64,000 nt of DNA from Paraburkholderia agricolaris. Lineage in GTDB: Bacteria; Pseudomonadota; Gammaproteobacteria; Burkholderiales; Burkholderiaceae. A program made the translations under genes and the position numbers. The notes below the pieces were generated by a model. The model was not told the origin of the DNA. It ran no database searches and saw only the letters and a list, made by a program, of their open reading frames with translations. Shown piece after piece: positions 16,186-28,359 of this stretch; position 1 is the first letter of the stretch; each line of letters starts with the position of its first letter. The stretch is taken from positions 2,852,001 to 2,916,000 of the forward strand of contig NZ_QPER01000002.1 in NCBI RefSeq assembly GCF_009455635.1, read 5' to 3'.

Positions 16186-17403
16186 TCAAGTACCGCGCAT
16201 TGTCGCCATGACTTCGGCAAGCTGCCGCACCGCGGCTTCGGAGGCCGCACGATTGGGCGTGAGGTCGCTGTTGTTGAAATTGCCCGTGTCGCCGATCACC
16301 TGAACCAGCAAACCGTCACGGCGCGGCACCATGCTTAAGGTGCTGGTGCTGAGCGCGTAATTCACTTCGGCCTGCGGAATCAGACGCGCGGTCTGGCCGC
16401 GCACGGGAATGATCGACTCGTCGCTGAACAGAGCCCTGGCGCCGTAGCCGGTGGCATTGATCAAAGTGCGCTCGGGCAGCGCCTGCAATTCACGCGGATG
16501 AGTGAATTCGCGCACCACGATTTTTCCACCGGCCAGTTGAAAGTCGGACATCAGCATGCGCGTATAGCTGGTGATGTTGAACATCATGGTGGTGAAACGC
16601 CGCGACGCTTGCGGGAATGGCGTGCTGCCCACGGGCAAGGTCACGGACTGCGGCCTGAGATCTCTGATGCGGCTGCTCAAATCGCCGTATTCCGGTTCAT
16701 CGGAAACCGTATCGTTTTGCTGGCCCGCGGGGGTGTCGAGCAGGTGATAGCCATCGATCCATTCAATCGGATCGCCGGGCAGCCCCAGCAAGCTCTGGTA
16801 CATGCCATACGAGGTGCGTGCCATGGATTCCCAGCGATCGCCAAAATCCTCGGCATGCTGTGCGTCGCAGATGCGCGAGTCCGGCGTCCACAGGCCGCTG
16901 GCGCGCATCGAGAACACATCGGGCGGCAAGGCTTTGGCATAGATGCGCACCGCCATGCCGGCACGCTGCGCCAGCAGGGCCGAAGTGAGGCCCAGCGCGC
17001 CGCAGCCGATTATGCCGAGCTCGCGCACGCCGGTAGCCTGCGCCATACGCACGGCAAGCGTGCTTGAACCCCAGGACAACGACCAGCCGCTACCGCCGTG
17101 TCCGTAGTTGTGCACGATGGCCTTGTCGCCCAGCTTTTCCAGTTCGAGTCGCGGTCCTGCCGCGCGGAAAGGACGGGTGCATACGTATATGCCGGTGATT
17201 CGATCCACCTGCGCCCTAACCGGCGCCAGCTCCGCGACACCCGATTCCAGCCGCGCGGCTCGCGGCAGAACCGTGGGTTTTGCATTCGGCACCATGGCCT
17301 GCCGGGCGCAGCCGGCAAGCGTGGCGGTGGAGGCCAGCGCGAGCGTGGTACCCGCATGACGCAAAAATTGACGTCGTTGCCCGGATATAGCTTTTAAATT
17401 CAA
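16186..17403 (-). CDS. Tat-exported FAD oxidoreductase, circularly permuted D-amino-acid-oxidase type
   Basis: 405 residues. The N-terminus has a twin-arginine motif (RRQFLRHAG, 10-18) and a lipobox-like LAGC with C32, so it is probably a Tat-exported periplasmic lipoprotein or anchored enzyme. Motif order is reversed relative to D-amino-acid oxidase. Here the segment that normally ends the protein comes first: TRPFRAAGPRLE at about 76-87 and VHNYGHGGSGWSLSWG at 97-112. The FAD-binding GIIGCGALGL follows at 130-139, with RASGLWTP and VRGQ after that. All key DAAO motifs are present, so the fold is probably complete but cyclically permuted. Expected reaction: oxidative deamination of a D-amino acid; substrate unknown. 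About 120 bases from the LysR gene upstream. Confidence 0.85.
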   Translation of the reverse strand: MNLKAISGQRRQFLRHAGTTLALASTATLAGCARQAMVPNAKPTVLPRAARLESGVAELAPVRAQVDRITGIYVCTRPFRAAGPRLELEKLGDKAIVHNYGHGGSGWSLSWGSSTLAVRMAQATGVRELGIIGCGALGLTSALLAQRAGMAVRIYAKALPPDVFSMRASGLWTPDSRICDAQHAEDFGDRWESMARTSYGMYQSLLGLPGDPIEWIDGYHLLDTPAGQQNDTVSDEPEYGDLSSRIRDLRPQSVTLPVGSTPFPQASRRFTTMMFNITSYTRMLMSDFQLAGGKIVVREFTHPRELQALPERTLINATGYGARALFSDESIIPVRGQTARLIPQAEVNYALSTSTLSMVPRRDGLLVQVIGDTGNFNNSDLTPNRAASEAAVRQLAEVMATMRGT

Positions 17404-17521
17404 TTGCGTGATCCTTCAGTTTTTTATGCTGGGGGCACAACGGGCGTCAGCCCGTTCGCTACGTCCGCGCAAGCGCAGATCCACCTAATCCCGGCCGTAC
17501 AAATAGAAACCCACGCCGCTC

Positions 17522-18493
17522 CTAAGCTCGGGTTTCAGCGTACGTCTCCTTGCATATCTGGCGCAACGATTCGACGAACAGATTCTGCGCCGCCGAGTGT
17601 GAACCCTCTGAACGGGTGAACAGCGCGATGGGCGGAAGCGTCCATTCGAACGAGTAAGGCACGATTGCTACACCCGCAAAACGAACCAGTTCCTCGGCGA
17701 TATCCGAAGGCACGATCGACACCGCCTCTTCGCTCGAGGCAATCATTTCACCAATGAGTTTGGATGAGTAACTCTCCACCACAGGCACCGGAGGCGCAGT
17801 GCCCGCCGCGAGAAACAGGTCGGCGACCTGCTCTCTCATCGGCGTATGAGGGGCGCCAAGAATCCAGTCCAGCGTCAGCAGCCGGCTCCAGTCGAGCTTT
17901 GTGCGCGCGAGTTTGGCCGCGAGACGCCGGTTCGCGATCAGACGGGGTTGCTGCCGGAACAGGACTTCAAAGCTCGCCTGTTTCAGGTCGACGGATGCCG
18001 CCGCCCGTCCGATCACAATGTCTACCGTATGGTCCTGCAACTGCGGCAACAATTGATCGCTGGTGCCTTCGTGGATGGTCACGGTCAAGCGCCGCTCCAT
18101 GCCGGATTGCAGCCGCTTTAGCGCTGCCGACAGCATCTGGCCGGAAATAAACGGAATTACGCCGATGTGCAGGTGCGCCGCATGCCCCGACGCAACGGCC
18201 TTCATGTCGCGGGCAAGATGATCGAGATCGTTGATCATCGCCCGGGCCCGTTCGAGCACAACCGAACCGAGCGCGGTGGGCAGCATGCCGCGCGACGAGC
18301 GCTCGAAAAGCGGCGTGCCGAACATGCTTTCCAGTTCGGCCAAGGCGTTGGTTACGGCGGGCTGACTGCTGGCCATATGTTCCGCGACGCGCGTCAGCGA
18401 GCCGTGCTGCTGGATTTGCAGCAACAGCACGAGGTGCCGCATCTTCAGACGCGCGCTCAGCCGCCTGACTATGTCGTTCGACTCAAATGTCAT
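17522..18493 (-). CDS. LysR-family transcriptional regulator
   Basis: 323 residues. The N-terminal HTH (about 18-80) reads LLLQIQQHGSLTRVAEHMASSQPAVTNALAELESMFGTPLFERSSRGMLPT, resembling the GbpR/PecT-like LysR subgroup. A periplasmic-binding-protein-like effector domain follows (about 105-315). It is divergent from maeB, with a perfect 8-bp dyad in between, so control of malic enzyme is likely. It is also upstream, on the same strand, of the exported flavoenzyme. Confidence 0.92.
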   Translation of the reverse strand: MTFESNDIVRRLSARLKMRHLVLLLQIQQHGSLTRVAEHMASSQPAVTNALAELESMFGTPLFERSSRGMLPTALGSVVLERARAMINDLDHLARDMKAVASGHAAHLHIGVIPFISGQMLSAALKRLQSGMERRLTVTIHEGTSDQLLPQLQDHTVDIVIGRAAASVDLKQASFEVLFRQQPRLIANRRLAAKLARTKLDWSRLLTLDWILGAPHTPMREQVADLFLAAGTAPPVPVVESYSSKLIGEMIASSEEAVSIVPSDIAEELVRFAGVAIVPYSFEWTLPPIALFTRSEGSHSAAQNLFVESLRQICKETYAETRA

Positions 18494-18506
18494 TGACGGT
18501 CAACGC

Positions 18507-18530
18507 ACCCATCACAAAAAAATGATGGGT
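18507..18530. promoter_or_regulatory. Perfect 8-bp dyad between LysR gene and maeB
   Basis: ACCCATCA (18507-18514) and TGATGGGT (18523-18530) flank an A-tract of seven. The dyad is 14 bases upstream of the LysR start codon and about 100 upstream of maeB. The spacing fits a LysR autoregulatory site; an alternative is a hairpin in the leader. Confidence 0.4.
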
Positions 18531-18630
18531 CGATATTAAAACAAAATCATCTGGTTATGGCAGATCTCTAGAATCGCCTCAACGGATCGCGCCGGGACAC
18601 GCCCGGCGCCCTCACCCAGGCGAGAACACA

Positions 18631-20925
18631 ATGAAGCAGACAGAGACCGACCAGCAAGCCGCGTTCGACTACCACGAGTTTCCGACACCCGGAAAGATCT
18701 CCGTAGTGGCAAGCAAACCGCTCGTGACCCAGCGCGATCTGGCGCTTGCCTACACGCCAGGCGTGGCCAGCGTCTGCGAAGCCATCGCGGCGGACCCGCT
18801 GCAGGCACATCGCTTCACAAGCCGCGGCAACCTCGTCGGCGTGATTACCAACGGCACGGCGGTGCTGGGCCTTGGGAACATCGGCGCCCTGGCTTCGAAG
18901 CCCGTGATGGAAGGCAAAGGCGTGCTGTTCAAGAAGTTTGCCGGCATCGACGTGTTCGACATCGAGATCAACGAGACCGATCCGGATAAGCTGGTCGACA
19001 TCATCGCCGGGCTGGAACCCACCTTCGGCGGCATCAATCTCGAAGACATCAAGGCGCCGGAGTGCTTCATCGTCGAGCGCAAGCTGCGCGAACGCATGAA
19101 GATTCCCGTCTTCCACGACGATCAGCATGGCACCGCCATCACGGTATCCGCCGCGTTTATCAACGGTCTGAAGGTGGTGGGCAAGGCCATTTCGGAGGTC
19201 AAGGTGGTGACTTCCGGCGCGGGCGCGGCGGCACTGGCGTGTCTGGACCTGCTGGTCGACCTGGGCCTGCCGGTCGAAAATATATGGGCAACCGATATTG
19301 AAGGTGTCGTGTATCGAGGACGTACCGCGCTGATGGATCCGGACAAGATGCGTTTCGCGCAGGAAACCAGCGCGCGCACGCTTGCCGAAGTAATCCAGGG
19401 GGCGGATGTCTTCCTCGGGCTCTCGGTGGGCGGCATTCTGAGCGCGGAGATGCTGAAGACGATGGGTCCGCGCCCGCTTATTCTCGCGCTGGCCAATCCA
19501 ACGCCGGAAATCTTTCCTGAGCTTGCCCATGCAACGCGCGACGATGTCGTCATCGCGACAGGCCGCTCGGACTATCCGAACCAGGTCAACAACGTCCTGT
19601 GTTTTCCCTACATCTTTCGCGGCGCGTTGGACGTCGGCGCTACGACCATCACGCGCGAAATGGAAATTGCGGCCGTGCACGCCATCGCCGGTCTCGCGCA
19701 AGAGGAACAGAACGAAGTTGTCGCCGCCGCCTACGGTGCCTATGACGTGGCATTCGGTCCGCAGTATCTGATTCCCAAGCCATTCGATCCACGCCTGATC
19801 GTGCGGATTGCACCGGCGGTTGCAAAGGCGGCGATGGAAGGTGGTGTGGCGACACGTCCGCTGCCGGACCTCGCTGCCTATGTCGAACAGTTGCAGCAAT
19901 TCGTCTACCACTCCGGCGCCTTCATGAAGCCGCTGTTCTCGACCGCGAGACGCCTCGTGCGCGAGGGCGGCAACGCGCGCATCGTCTTCACGGAGGGCGA
20001 AGACGAACGCGTGCTGCGCGCCGTCCAGGTCATCGTCGACGAGAAGCTGGCGCGGCCGATTCTGGTGGGGCGCCCGGAAGTACTGCTGGCACGCATCGAG
20101 CGATTCGGTTTGCGCCTGCGACTCGGGCAGGACGTCGAGGTGACCAACCCCGAATACGACGAACGTTTCCCCCAGTACTGGACAACGTATTGGGAATTGA
20201 TGTGCCGCGACGGCATCACCAAAGAGATGGCGCGTGTCGAAATGCGGCGCCGCCTGACCTTGATCGGCGCGATGATGGTGCGGCTCGGGGACGCGGACGG
20301 CATGATCTGCGGCACGGTTGGCGCGTATCACGACCATCTGCGCTTTGTCGATCAGGTGATCGGCAAGAAGCGCGGCGCGCACACCTACGCGGCCATGAAC
20401 ATTCTGCTGCTGGATCAGCGTACGGTAGCGCTGGTGGATACCCACATCAACGACGATCCGAACGCCGAGCAGATTGCCGAATTTACGATTAGCGCGGCCA
20501 AACAGATGGAATGGTTGAATCTCACCCCCAAGGCGGCGTTGCTGTCGCGCTCGAACTTCGGTGCGGGCGGCGCGGCGTCGGGCGTGAAAATGCGCCGGGC
20601 GCTGGAGATCGTGAGGGAGCAGGCTCCGGAGCTCGAAGTCGACGGCGAGATGCACGGCGACTGCGCGCTCGACGAAGTATTGCGCTCGCGGATACTGCCG
20701 ACCTCGCCGCTCAAAGGCGCCGCCAATCTGCTGGTCTGCCCCAACGTGGATGCGGGCAACATTGCCTACAACCTGCTCAAGACCGGCGCGGGCAGCAACG
20801 TGGCAGTCGGCCCGTTTCTGCTGGGCGTCAACGCTCCGGTGAACATTCTCACGTCCAGCTCTACGGTCCGAAGAATCGTCAATATGACGGCGTTGACCGT
20901 GATCGAGGCGAATCGCGCCCAGTAG
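18631..20925 (+). CDS. maeB: NADP-dependent malic enzyme with phosphotransacetylase-like domain
   Basis: 764 residues, the normal length for MaeB. It oxidatively decarboxylates malate to pyruvate and makes NADPH in the cytoplasm. The malic domain (about 15-150) contains [14 protein letters not shown] and the conserved [17 protein letters not shown] and HDDQHGTAI segments. The NAD(P) domain runs about 160-400. The C-terminal PTA-like domain (about 430-760) ends with [27 protein letters not shown]; in MaeB it is regulatory, sensing acetyl-CoA, and not catalytic. The last 47 bases overlap the convergent LysR gene. ATG follows a weak ribosome site. Confidence 0.96.
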   Translation: MKQTETDQQAAFDYHEFPTPGKISVVASKPLVTQRDLALAYTPGVASVCEAIAADPLQAHRFTSRGNLVGVITNGTAVLGLGNIGALASKPVMEGKGVLFKKFAGIDVFDIEINETDPDKLVDIIAGLEPTFGGINLEDIKAPECFIVERKLRERMKIPVFHDDQHGTAITVSAAFINGLKVVGKAISEVKVVTSGAGAAALACLDLLVDLGLPVENIWATDIEGVVYRGRTALMDPDKMRFAQETSARTLAEVIQGADVFLGLSVGGILSAEMLKTMGPRPLILALANPTPEIFPELAHATRDDVVIATGRSDYPNQVNNVLCFPYIFRGALDVGATTITREMEIAAVHAIAGLAQEEQNEVVAAAYGAYDVAFGPQYLIPKPFDPRLIVRIAPAVAKAAMEGGVATRPLPDLAAYVEQLQQFVYHSGAFMKPLFSTARRLVREGGNARIVFTEGEDERVLRAVQVIVDEKLARPILVGRPEVLLARIERFGLRLRLGQDVEVTNPEYDERFPQYWTTYWELMCRDGITKEMARVEMRRRLTLIGAMMVRLGDADGMICGTVGAYHDHLRFVDQVIGKKRGAHTYAAMNILLLDQRTVALVDTHINDDPNAEQIAEFTISAAKQMEWLNLTPKAALLSRSNFGAGGAASGVKMRRALEIVREQAPELEVDGEMHGDCALDEVLRSRILPTSPLKGAANLLVCPNVDAGNIAYNLLKTGAGSNVAVGPFLLGVNAPVNILTSSSTVRRIVNMTALTVIEANRAQ

Positions 20926-21853
20926 CAGCGTATCGGTTCGTGGGGGGAGTCGGCTCGCCGCGCTCCCCCAACGTCTCCTGCAGAAAAGCGATGAAACTCG
21001 CCAGCTTCGGCGGCATATGTGCATCGGGCAGATGCACGACTTGCAGGGGCCAGGTCGGTGCGGGCCAGTCAGGAAAGAGGCGAACGAGCCGGCCCGCATC
21101 CAGATCTTCCTGCAGCATCATCTGCGGTTGAAGAATGATCCCCAGTCCCGCGAGCGCGGCCTCACGGAGCGCGAGACCGCCGTTGACGTCGAGACGGCCA
21201 CGCACCGTGATGCGCTCCTCACCATTGCCATCGGGACGTGGAAAGCGCCACTCGCGTTCAGGGCCCGTGGCAACCATAAACGCGAGGCAATTGTGCTGCG
21301 CCAGATCGGCGGGCGCCTGCGGGTGCCCATGGCGCGCCAGATAGGCCGGCGACGCGCAGGCAATCCGCGGCGACTGCGCCAACGGCCGCGCGATCAGGCC
21401 CGAGTCCGGCAGCACACCCGCACGAATGGCGGCGTCGAAACCTTCTTCCGCCAGATCCACGAAGCGGTCGCTAAGCGACAACTCGAACTGCACCTCGGGA
21501 TAACGGTCGAGGTACGCGGCAAGGGCCGGCACGAGCACACGCGTGCCATAGATAACCGGACAACTCACCCGCAACCGGCCGCGCGGACTGCTCTGCATCT
21601 CTCGCGCGTCCAGCTCGGCGGAGTCCACCAACGCCAGAATTTCGACGCATCGTGCGTGATAGCGCCTGCCGAGTTCAGTCAGGCTTTGACGCCGCGTGGT
21701 GCGATTCAGCAAGCGGCCTTCAAGGCGCCGCTCCAACTCGCGAATATGGTTGCCGACCATGGTGGGCGTCATACCGCTGCCTTCAGCCGCAGCGGTGAAG
21801 CTGCCGCGTTCGACCACGCGGGCAAATATCGCCATGCTGCTGAATCGATCCAT
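20879..21853 (-). CDS. LysR-family transcriptional regulator
   Basis: 324 residues. HTH at about 1-65 (MDRFSSMAIFARVVERGSFTAAAEGSGMTPTMVGNHIRELERRLEGRLLNRTTRRQ, split by family-typical turns), then the substrate-binding domain. The natural LysR end appears to be around FIAFLQETLGERG. The last ~25 residues are Pro/Arg/Ser-rich and are read from the antisense of the maeB 3' end, so loss of a nearer stop probably created the overlap. Divergent from the SDR at 21963, its likely target, as in many LysR-SDR pairs. Confidence 0.92.
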   Translation of the reverse strand: MDRFSSMAIFARVVERGSFTAAAEGSGMTPTMVGNHIRELERRLEGRLLNRTTRRQSLTELGRRYHARCVEILALVDSAELDAREMQSSPRGRLRVSCPVIYGTRVLVPALAAYLDRYPEVQFELSLSDRFVDLAEEGFDAAIRAGVLPDSGLIARPLAQSPRIACASPAYLARHGHPQAPADLAQHNCLAFMVATGPEREWRFPRPDGNGEERITVRGRLDVNGGLALREAALAGLGIILQPQMMLQEDLDAGRLVRLFPDWPAPTWPLQVVHLPDAHMPPKLASFIAFLQETLGERGEPTPPTNRYAATGRDSPRSRSTPSY

Positions 21854-21962
21854 TCACAAGTCCGACTAAGGAGTGCTCGAAGAAATAGTGAGTTTATCAA
21901 GTCAGGCTAAAGAATAATACTCGGGTCCTGGCTTCATTCACATCCCACCGCGAGGACTCGCC

Positions 21963-22697
21963 ATGACTATTGCAAGCACGAACCTTCAGCATCAACACGT
22001 CGTCCTGCTGGGCGGCACATCAGGAATCGGCCTTGCCACGGCCCATGCCGCGCTGGCTGCCGGCGCCTCGGTGACGGTGGTTTCATCGCGCAGCGAGCGT
22101 GTCACCGAGGCCATCGCCGGACTCGGCGAGCGGGCCAATGGATACACCGTCGATCTGAGTAAAGAATCCGCTGTACGCGGGTTGTTCGAACAAGTCGGCG
22201 CGTTCGACCACCTGGTCTACAGCGCGGGGGATGCGTTGCAAATCGGAGCACTCGCCGACATGAACCTCGATACAGTGCGCCAGGTTTTCGAAGTGCGAGT
22301 CTTCGGCGCGATCGCGGCCGTTAAACATGCGGCGCCGTATCTGCGCCCAGGCGGCTCGGTGGTGTTGACCAGCGGTATCGCCAGCCTGCGGCCAAAAAAG
22401 GGTTGGGTCGCGCTGGCCGGGGTCTGCAGCGCGATGGAGGGTCTCACGCGAGCCCTCGCGGTGGAGTTGGCGCCGATCCGCGTCAACCTGGTGAGTCCCG
22501 GTTTAGTGCGCACGCCGCTGTGGGCCGGCATGTCCGCGACTGAGCGCGAGGCACTCTACGCCGCGAGTGGCGCTGCGCTGCCAGTGGGCCGTATCGGCGA
22601 GGCGCAGGACCTCGCGCAAACTTACGTCTATCTGATGACCAATCGCTATGCCACCGGGCAAACCGTCGTCGTGGACGGCGGTGGTGTGCTGGTCTGA
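21963..22697 (+). CDS. SDR-family protein lacking the catalytic YxxxK
   Basis: 244 residues. The cofactor motif GGTSGIGLATA (about 18) and the SPGLVRTPLW region are normal, and the Ser region LTSGIAS is present. Where SDRs have YxxxK the sequence reads WVALAGVCSAMEGLTRALAVE, with neither Tyr nor Lys. It therefore either works by a different mechanism or is a non-catalytic NAD(P)-binding protein. GAGGACTCGCC precedes the ATG. Divergent from a LysR regulator. Confidence 0.9.
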   Translation: MTIASTNLQHQHVVLLGGTSGIGLATAHAALAAGASVTVVSSRSERVTEAIAGLGERANGYTVDLSKESAVRGLFEQVGAFDHLVYSAGDALQIGALADMNLDTVRQVFEVRVFGAIAAVKHAAPYLRPGGSVVLTSGIASLRPKKGWVALAGVCSAMEGLTRALAVELAPIRVNLVSPGLVRTPLWAGMSATEREALYAASGAALPVGRIGEAQDLAQTYVYLMTNRYATGQTVVVDGGGVLV

Positions 22698-22779
22698 TAG
22701 CCTGGCGCGGCCCCTCCGGCCAGGTCTATCAGCGGTATAGGTACTGAGTTGCAGGAGTGCCGGGCTGACAGCCGTTATT

Positions 22780-23964
22780 TCACTCCCCCGGCACCCTCAC
22801 CCAGCCCTCCATCAAGACCCGCGCACTGCGGCTCATAATCGCCTTGGTGACCGTCCACTCGCCGCCTTCCTCGCGAGCCTCGGCCCCCACGCGCAAAGTC
22901 CCCGACGGATGCCCGAAACGCACCGCATCGCGCGCGCCGCCACCCGCCGCGAGGTTCACCAGGGTCCCGGAGATCGCCGCGGCCGTGCCGATCGCAACAG
23001 CGGCCGTGCCCATCATCGCGTGATGCAGCTTACCCATCGACATCGCACGGACCAGCAGATCGACATCGCTCGCGGCGACCCGCTTGCCGCTGGAAGCAAC
23101 GTAGTCGGCCGGCTTGGCGACAAAGGCAATCTTCGGCGTGTGCTGGCGCGTGGCGATCTCATCGATGCTCTTGATCAGGCCCATGCGCACTGCGCCATGC
23201 GCGCGAATGGTTTCGAACATCGCCAGTGCCTTGTCGTCGCTATTGATCGCATCCTGTAGTTCGGTGCCCTTATAACCGATCGCGTCCGCGTTCACGAAAA
23301 TGGTCGGGATGCCGGCATTGATCATCGTCGCCTTCAGCGTGCCGACACCCGGCACGTCGAGGTCGTCGACCAGATTCCCCGTGGGGAACATCGCGCCGCC
23401 GGCGCCCTCTTCTTCGGCGGCCGGGTCCATGAACTCGAGCTGAACTTCGGCCGCCGGAAACGTCACGCCGTCGAGTTCAAAGTCGCCCGTTTCCTGCACG
23501 GCGCCGTCGGTAATCGGCACATGCCCAATGATCGTCTTGCCGATATTCGCCTGCCAGATGCGCACAACCGCCACACCGTTATGCGGAATTCTGCTCGCAT
23601 CGACGAGACCCGCGCTAATCGCAAACGGCCCCACCGCCGCGGAAAGATTGCCGCAATTGCCGCTCCAGTCGACGAAAGCCTTGTCGATGGAAACCTGCCC
23701 GAACAGATAATCCACGTCATGATCCGGCTTGCTGCTCTTCGCGATGATCACCGTCTTGCTCGTGCTCGACGTCGCGCCGCCCATGCCGTCGATCTGCTTG
23801 CCATACGGGTCGGGGCTGCCGATCACACGCATCAGCAGCGCGTCGCGCGCGGCGCCCGGCACCTGGGCGGCCTCCGGCAAATCCTGCAGTCGAAAAAACA
23901 CCCCTTTGCTGGTACCGCCGCGCATGTACGTCGCCGGAATCTTGATCTGAGGTTGGTGAGCCAT
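22780..23964 (-). CDS. prpF: 2-methylaconitate cis-trans isomerase PrpF
   Basis: About 394 residues. PrpF isomerises the product of AcnD to the cis-aconitate analogue in the 2-methylcitrate cycle. The start MAHQPQIKIPATYMRGGTSKGVFF and the repeated diaminopimelate-epimerase-like halves are typical; GNCGNLSAAVGPFAI holds the family's conserved segment. The frame is open 30 bases further up. I prefer ATG 23964, with AGGA upstream. It follows acnD by 35 bases on the same strand and is the last gene of the prp block. Confidence 0.94.
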   Translation of the reverse strand: MAHQPQIKIPATYMRGGTSKGVFFRLQDLPEAAQVPGAARDALLMRVIGSPDPYGKQIDGMGGATSSTSKTVIIAKSSKPDHDVDYLFGQVSIDKAFVDWSGNCGNLSAAVGPFAISAGLVDASRIPHNGVAVVRIWQANIGKTIIGHVPITDGAVQETGDFELDGVTFPAAEVQLEFMDPAAEEEGAGGAMFPTGNLVDDLDVPGVGTLKATMINAGIPTIFVNADAIGYKGTELQDAINSDDKALAMFETIRAHGAVRMGLIKSIDEIATRQHTPKIAFVAKPADYVASSGKRVAASDVDLLVRAMSMGKLHHAMMGTAAVAIGTAAAISGTLVNLAAGGGARDAVRFGHPSGTLRVGAEAREEGGEWTVTKAIMSRSARVLMEGWVRVPGE

Positions 23965-23999
23965 GAAAGTAATGTCCTGATGAGAGAAGCTCAAAAGCC

Positions 24000-26597
<2,598 letters not shown>

Positions 26598-26901
26598 GGC
26601 GTAGGGGACAAAACAATAATGATCCGGGGACAATGGCGGCAGCCGTACTTCACGATCCGCTACCCCTCTTTCAAACGGCGCAACGCTGGCGCGTCAATCG
26701 AACATTCGGACAGTCTGCGTAGTTTAGCTTGCGGTGGCGCGCTGACTTGCCGCGTATTGCATTGATGCGCTGCAAAAAAAAACAGCCTTGGCTCGGGGTT
26801 CCAGCGAGCCAAGGCCCAACTTCATTGCGCCGCGCTCAAGAGGCGCAATGGAGGAGAAACGCTTACGGCTTTACGCTTATATAGCTAGCAAGCTCATACC
26901 C
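26598..26901. other. prpC-acnD spacer
   Basis: 304 bases with no gene. It holds the terminator at 26773-26816 and, nearer acnD, a possible minus-strand promoter: TTGACG then 17 bases then TTGAAA, at about 26664-26695, weak in the -10. No prpB or fragment of it is visible. Confidence 0.45.
26773..26816 (-). terminator. Strong intrinsic terminator downstream of prpC
   Basis: Perfect 11-bp stem: GCCTTGGCTCG at 26785-26795 pairs with 26805-26815 around a 9-base loop. On the minus strand nine consecutive T follow (A at 26774-26782). It begins about 85 bases after the prpC stop and would block most read-through into acnD. Confidence 0.9.
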
Positions 26902-28071
26902 TTAAACGCGCTTGGCGAGCGGCACAAACGGCAGGTCGTCAGGCCCGGTGTAATTCGCGCTCGGCCGGATGATCTTGTTGTCGATCCGTTGCTCGATAAT
27001 GTGCGCGCTCCAGCCTGCCGTGCGGGCGATCACGAACAGTGGCGTAAACATCGCCGTCGGCACGCCCATCATGTGATACGACACCGCGCTGAACCAGTCC
27101 AGATTCGGGAACATCTTCTTCACCTCCGCCATCACCGTTTCAAGCCGCTCGGCGATGTTGAACAGCTTCAGGTTGCCTGCTTCCTTCGAGAGCTTCTTCG
27201 CAACGTCCTTGATGACCTTGTTGCGCGGATCGGAGATCGTGTACACCGGGTGGCCGAAACCGATCACCACTTCCTTGTTTTCTACGCGTCTGCGGATGTC
27301 GGCTTCAGCCTCATCCGGCGTCTGGTAGCGCGACTGGATCTCGAACGCGACTTCGTTCGCGCCGCCGTGCTTCGGTCCACGCAGCGCGCCGATCGCGCCG
27401 GTGATTGCCGAGTAGATGTCCGATCCCGTGCCCGCGATCACGCGGCCGGTGAAGGTCGACGCGTTGAATTCATGCTCGGCATACAGGTTCAGCGACACGT
27501 GCATCGCGTCGACCCACTCCTTCGACGGTTCCACGCCGTGCAGCAGGTGCAGGAAGTGGCCGCCGATCGAGTCGTCGTCGGTTTCGACCTCGATGCGCTT
27601 GCCGTTGTGCGAGTAGTGGTACCAGTACAGCAGCATCGAGCCGAGCGAGGCCATCAGCTTGTCGGCGATGTCGCGCGCGCCGGGCAGGCTGTGGTCGTCT
27701 TTCTCGGGCAGCACGGTGCCGAGCACCGAGACGCCGGTGCGCATCACGTCCATCGGGTGCGCGGCGGCCGGAATCCATTCGAGCGCGGCCTTGACGTTCG
27801 CGGGCAGGCCGCGCAGCGCCTTGAGCTTCGTTTTGTAGGCGGTCAGTTCGGCTTGCGTCGGCAGCTTTTCGTGGACCAGCAGATAGGCGATCTCTTCGAA
27901 TTCGCACGCACCGGCGATGTCGAGAATATCGTAGCCACGGTAGTGCAGATCGTTGCCGGTCTTGCCGACCGTGCACAGCGCCGTATTGCCGGCCGTCACG
28001 CCGGACAGCGCGACCGATTTCTTCGGTTTGAAGGCGCCTGCGTTCGGCGTGCTGTTATCGGCTTCACTCAT
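26902..28071 (-). CDS. prpC: 2-methylcitrate synthase PrpC
   Basis: 389 residues. Condenses propionyl-CoA with oxaloacetate. Citrate-synthase-fold signatures include [14 protein letters not shown] (active-site His), IGFGHPVYT and [11 protein letters not shown] at the C-terminus. GGAGA seven bases before the ATG is a good ribosome site, and a sigma-54-like promoter lies just upstream (28107-28122). It is divergent from prpR. Unusually, it is the first gene: prpB, normally before it, is absent. Confidence 0.95.
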   Translation of the reverse strand: MSEADNSTPNAGAFKPKKSVALSGVTAGNTALCTVGKTGNDLHYRGYDILDIAGACEFEEIAYLLVHEKLPTQAELTAYKTKLKALRGLPANVKAALEWIPAAAHPMDVMRTGVSVLGTVLPEKDDHSLPGARDIADKLMASLGSMLLYWYHYSHNGKRIEVETDDDSIGGHFLHLLHGVEPSKEWVDAMHVSLNLYAEHEFNASTFTGRVIAGTGSDIYSAITGAIGALRGPKHGGANEVAFEIQSRYQTPDEAEADIRRRVENKEVVIGFGHPVYTISDPRNKVIKDVAKKLSKEAGNLKLFNIAERLETVMAEVKKMFPNLDWFSAVSYHMMGVPTAMFTPLFVIARTAGWSAHIIEQRIDNKIIRPSANYTGPDDLPFVPLAKRV

Positions 28072-28106
28072 AATTTCGTCTCCAACTGCGGGGGTTGCGT
28101 TCGTGC

Positions 28107-28122
28107 GGCAATTAGCGCGCCG
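28107..28122 (-). promoter_or_regulatory. Sigma-54-like -24/-12 promoter for prpC
   Basis: Read on the minus strand: CGGCGCGCTAATTGCC, with GG and GC separated by exactly ten bases, matching the TGGCACG-N4-TTGC consensus in the invariant positions. Transcription would start near 28096, 25 bases before the prpC ATG. Consistent with the divergent sigma-54 activator PrpR. Confidence 0.5.
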
Positions 28123-28257
28123 AGCTTGTCTTACGGGGTTTCAATGCGGTGACCGGTGAAAACGGAAGCCAATAACGCAAAGAATGGGCCATGCGCGGCC
28201 CCAGCCGCTAAGTGCCTGATTTAACAAAAAATCGTCACCTGGCAGCCCCACCACAAC

Positions 28258-28273
28258 ATTTCATAAGTGAAAT
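28258..28273. promoter_or_regulatory. Candidate PrpR upstream activating site
   Basis: ATTTCA-TAAG-TGAAAT is a perfect 6-bp dyad. A second, weaker TTTC/GAAA dyad follows at about 28281-28294. It lies roughly 160 bases upstream of the inferred prpC start point, the usual distance for a sigma-54 enhancer, and about 90 bases before prpR. Confidence 0.45.
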
Positions 28274-28359
28274 CGTTGATTTCAAATTCGAAAGCAACAG
28301 GTGCATAATAGGCGGACTTCCGATCCTCTGCGCCTATCCCCGACATCGAGCCTTCCGCC

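Noticed and set aside
18568..21099. 843-codon open frame antisense to maeB
   Set aside because: It mirrors the codon bias of maeB (long His/Arg/Asp-rich shadow) and has no ribosome site or recognisable domain.
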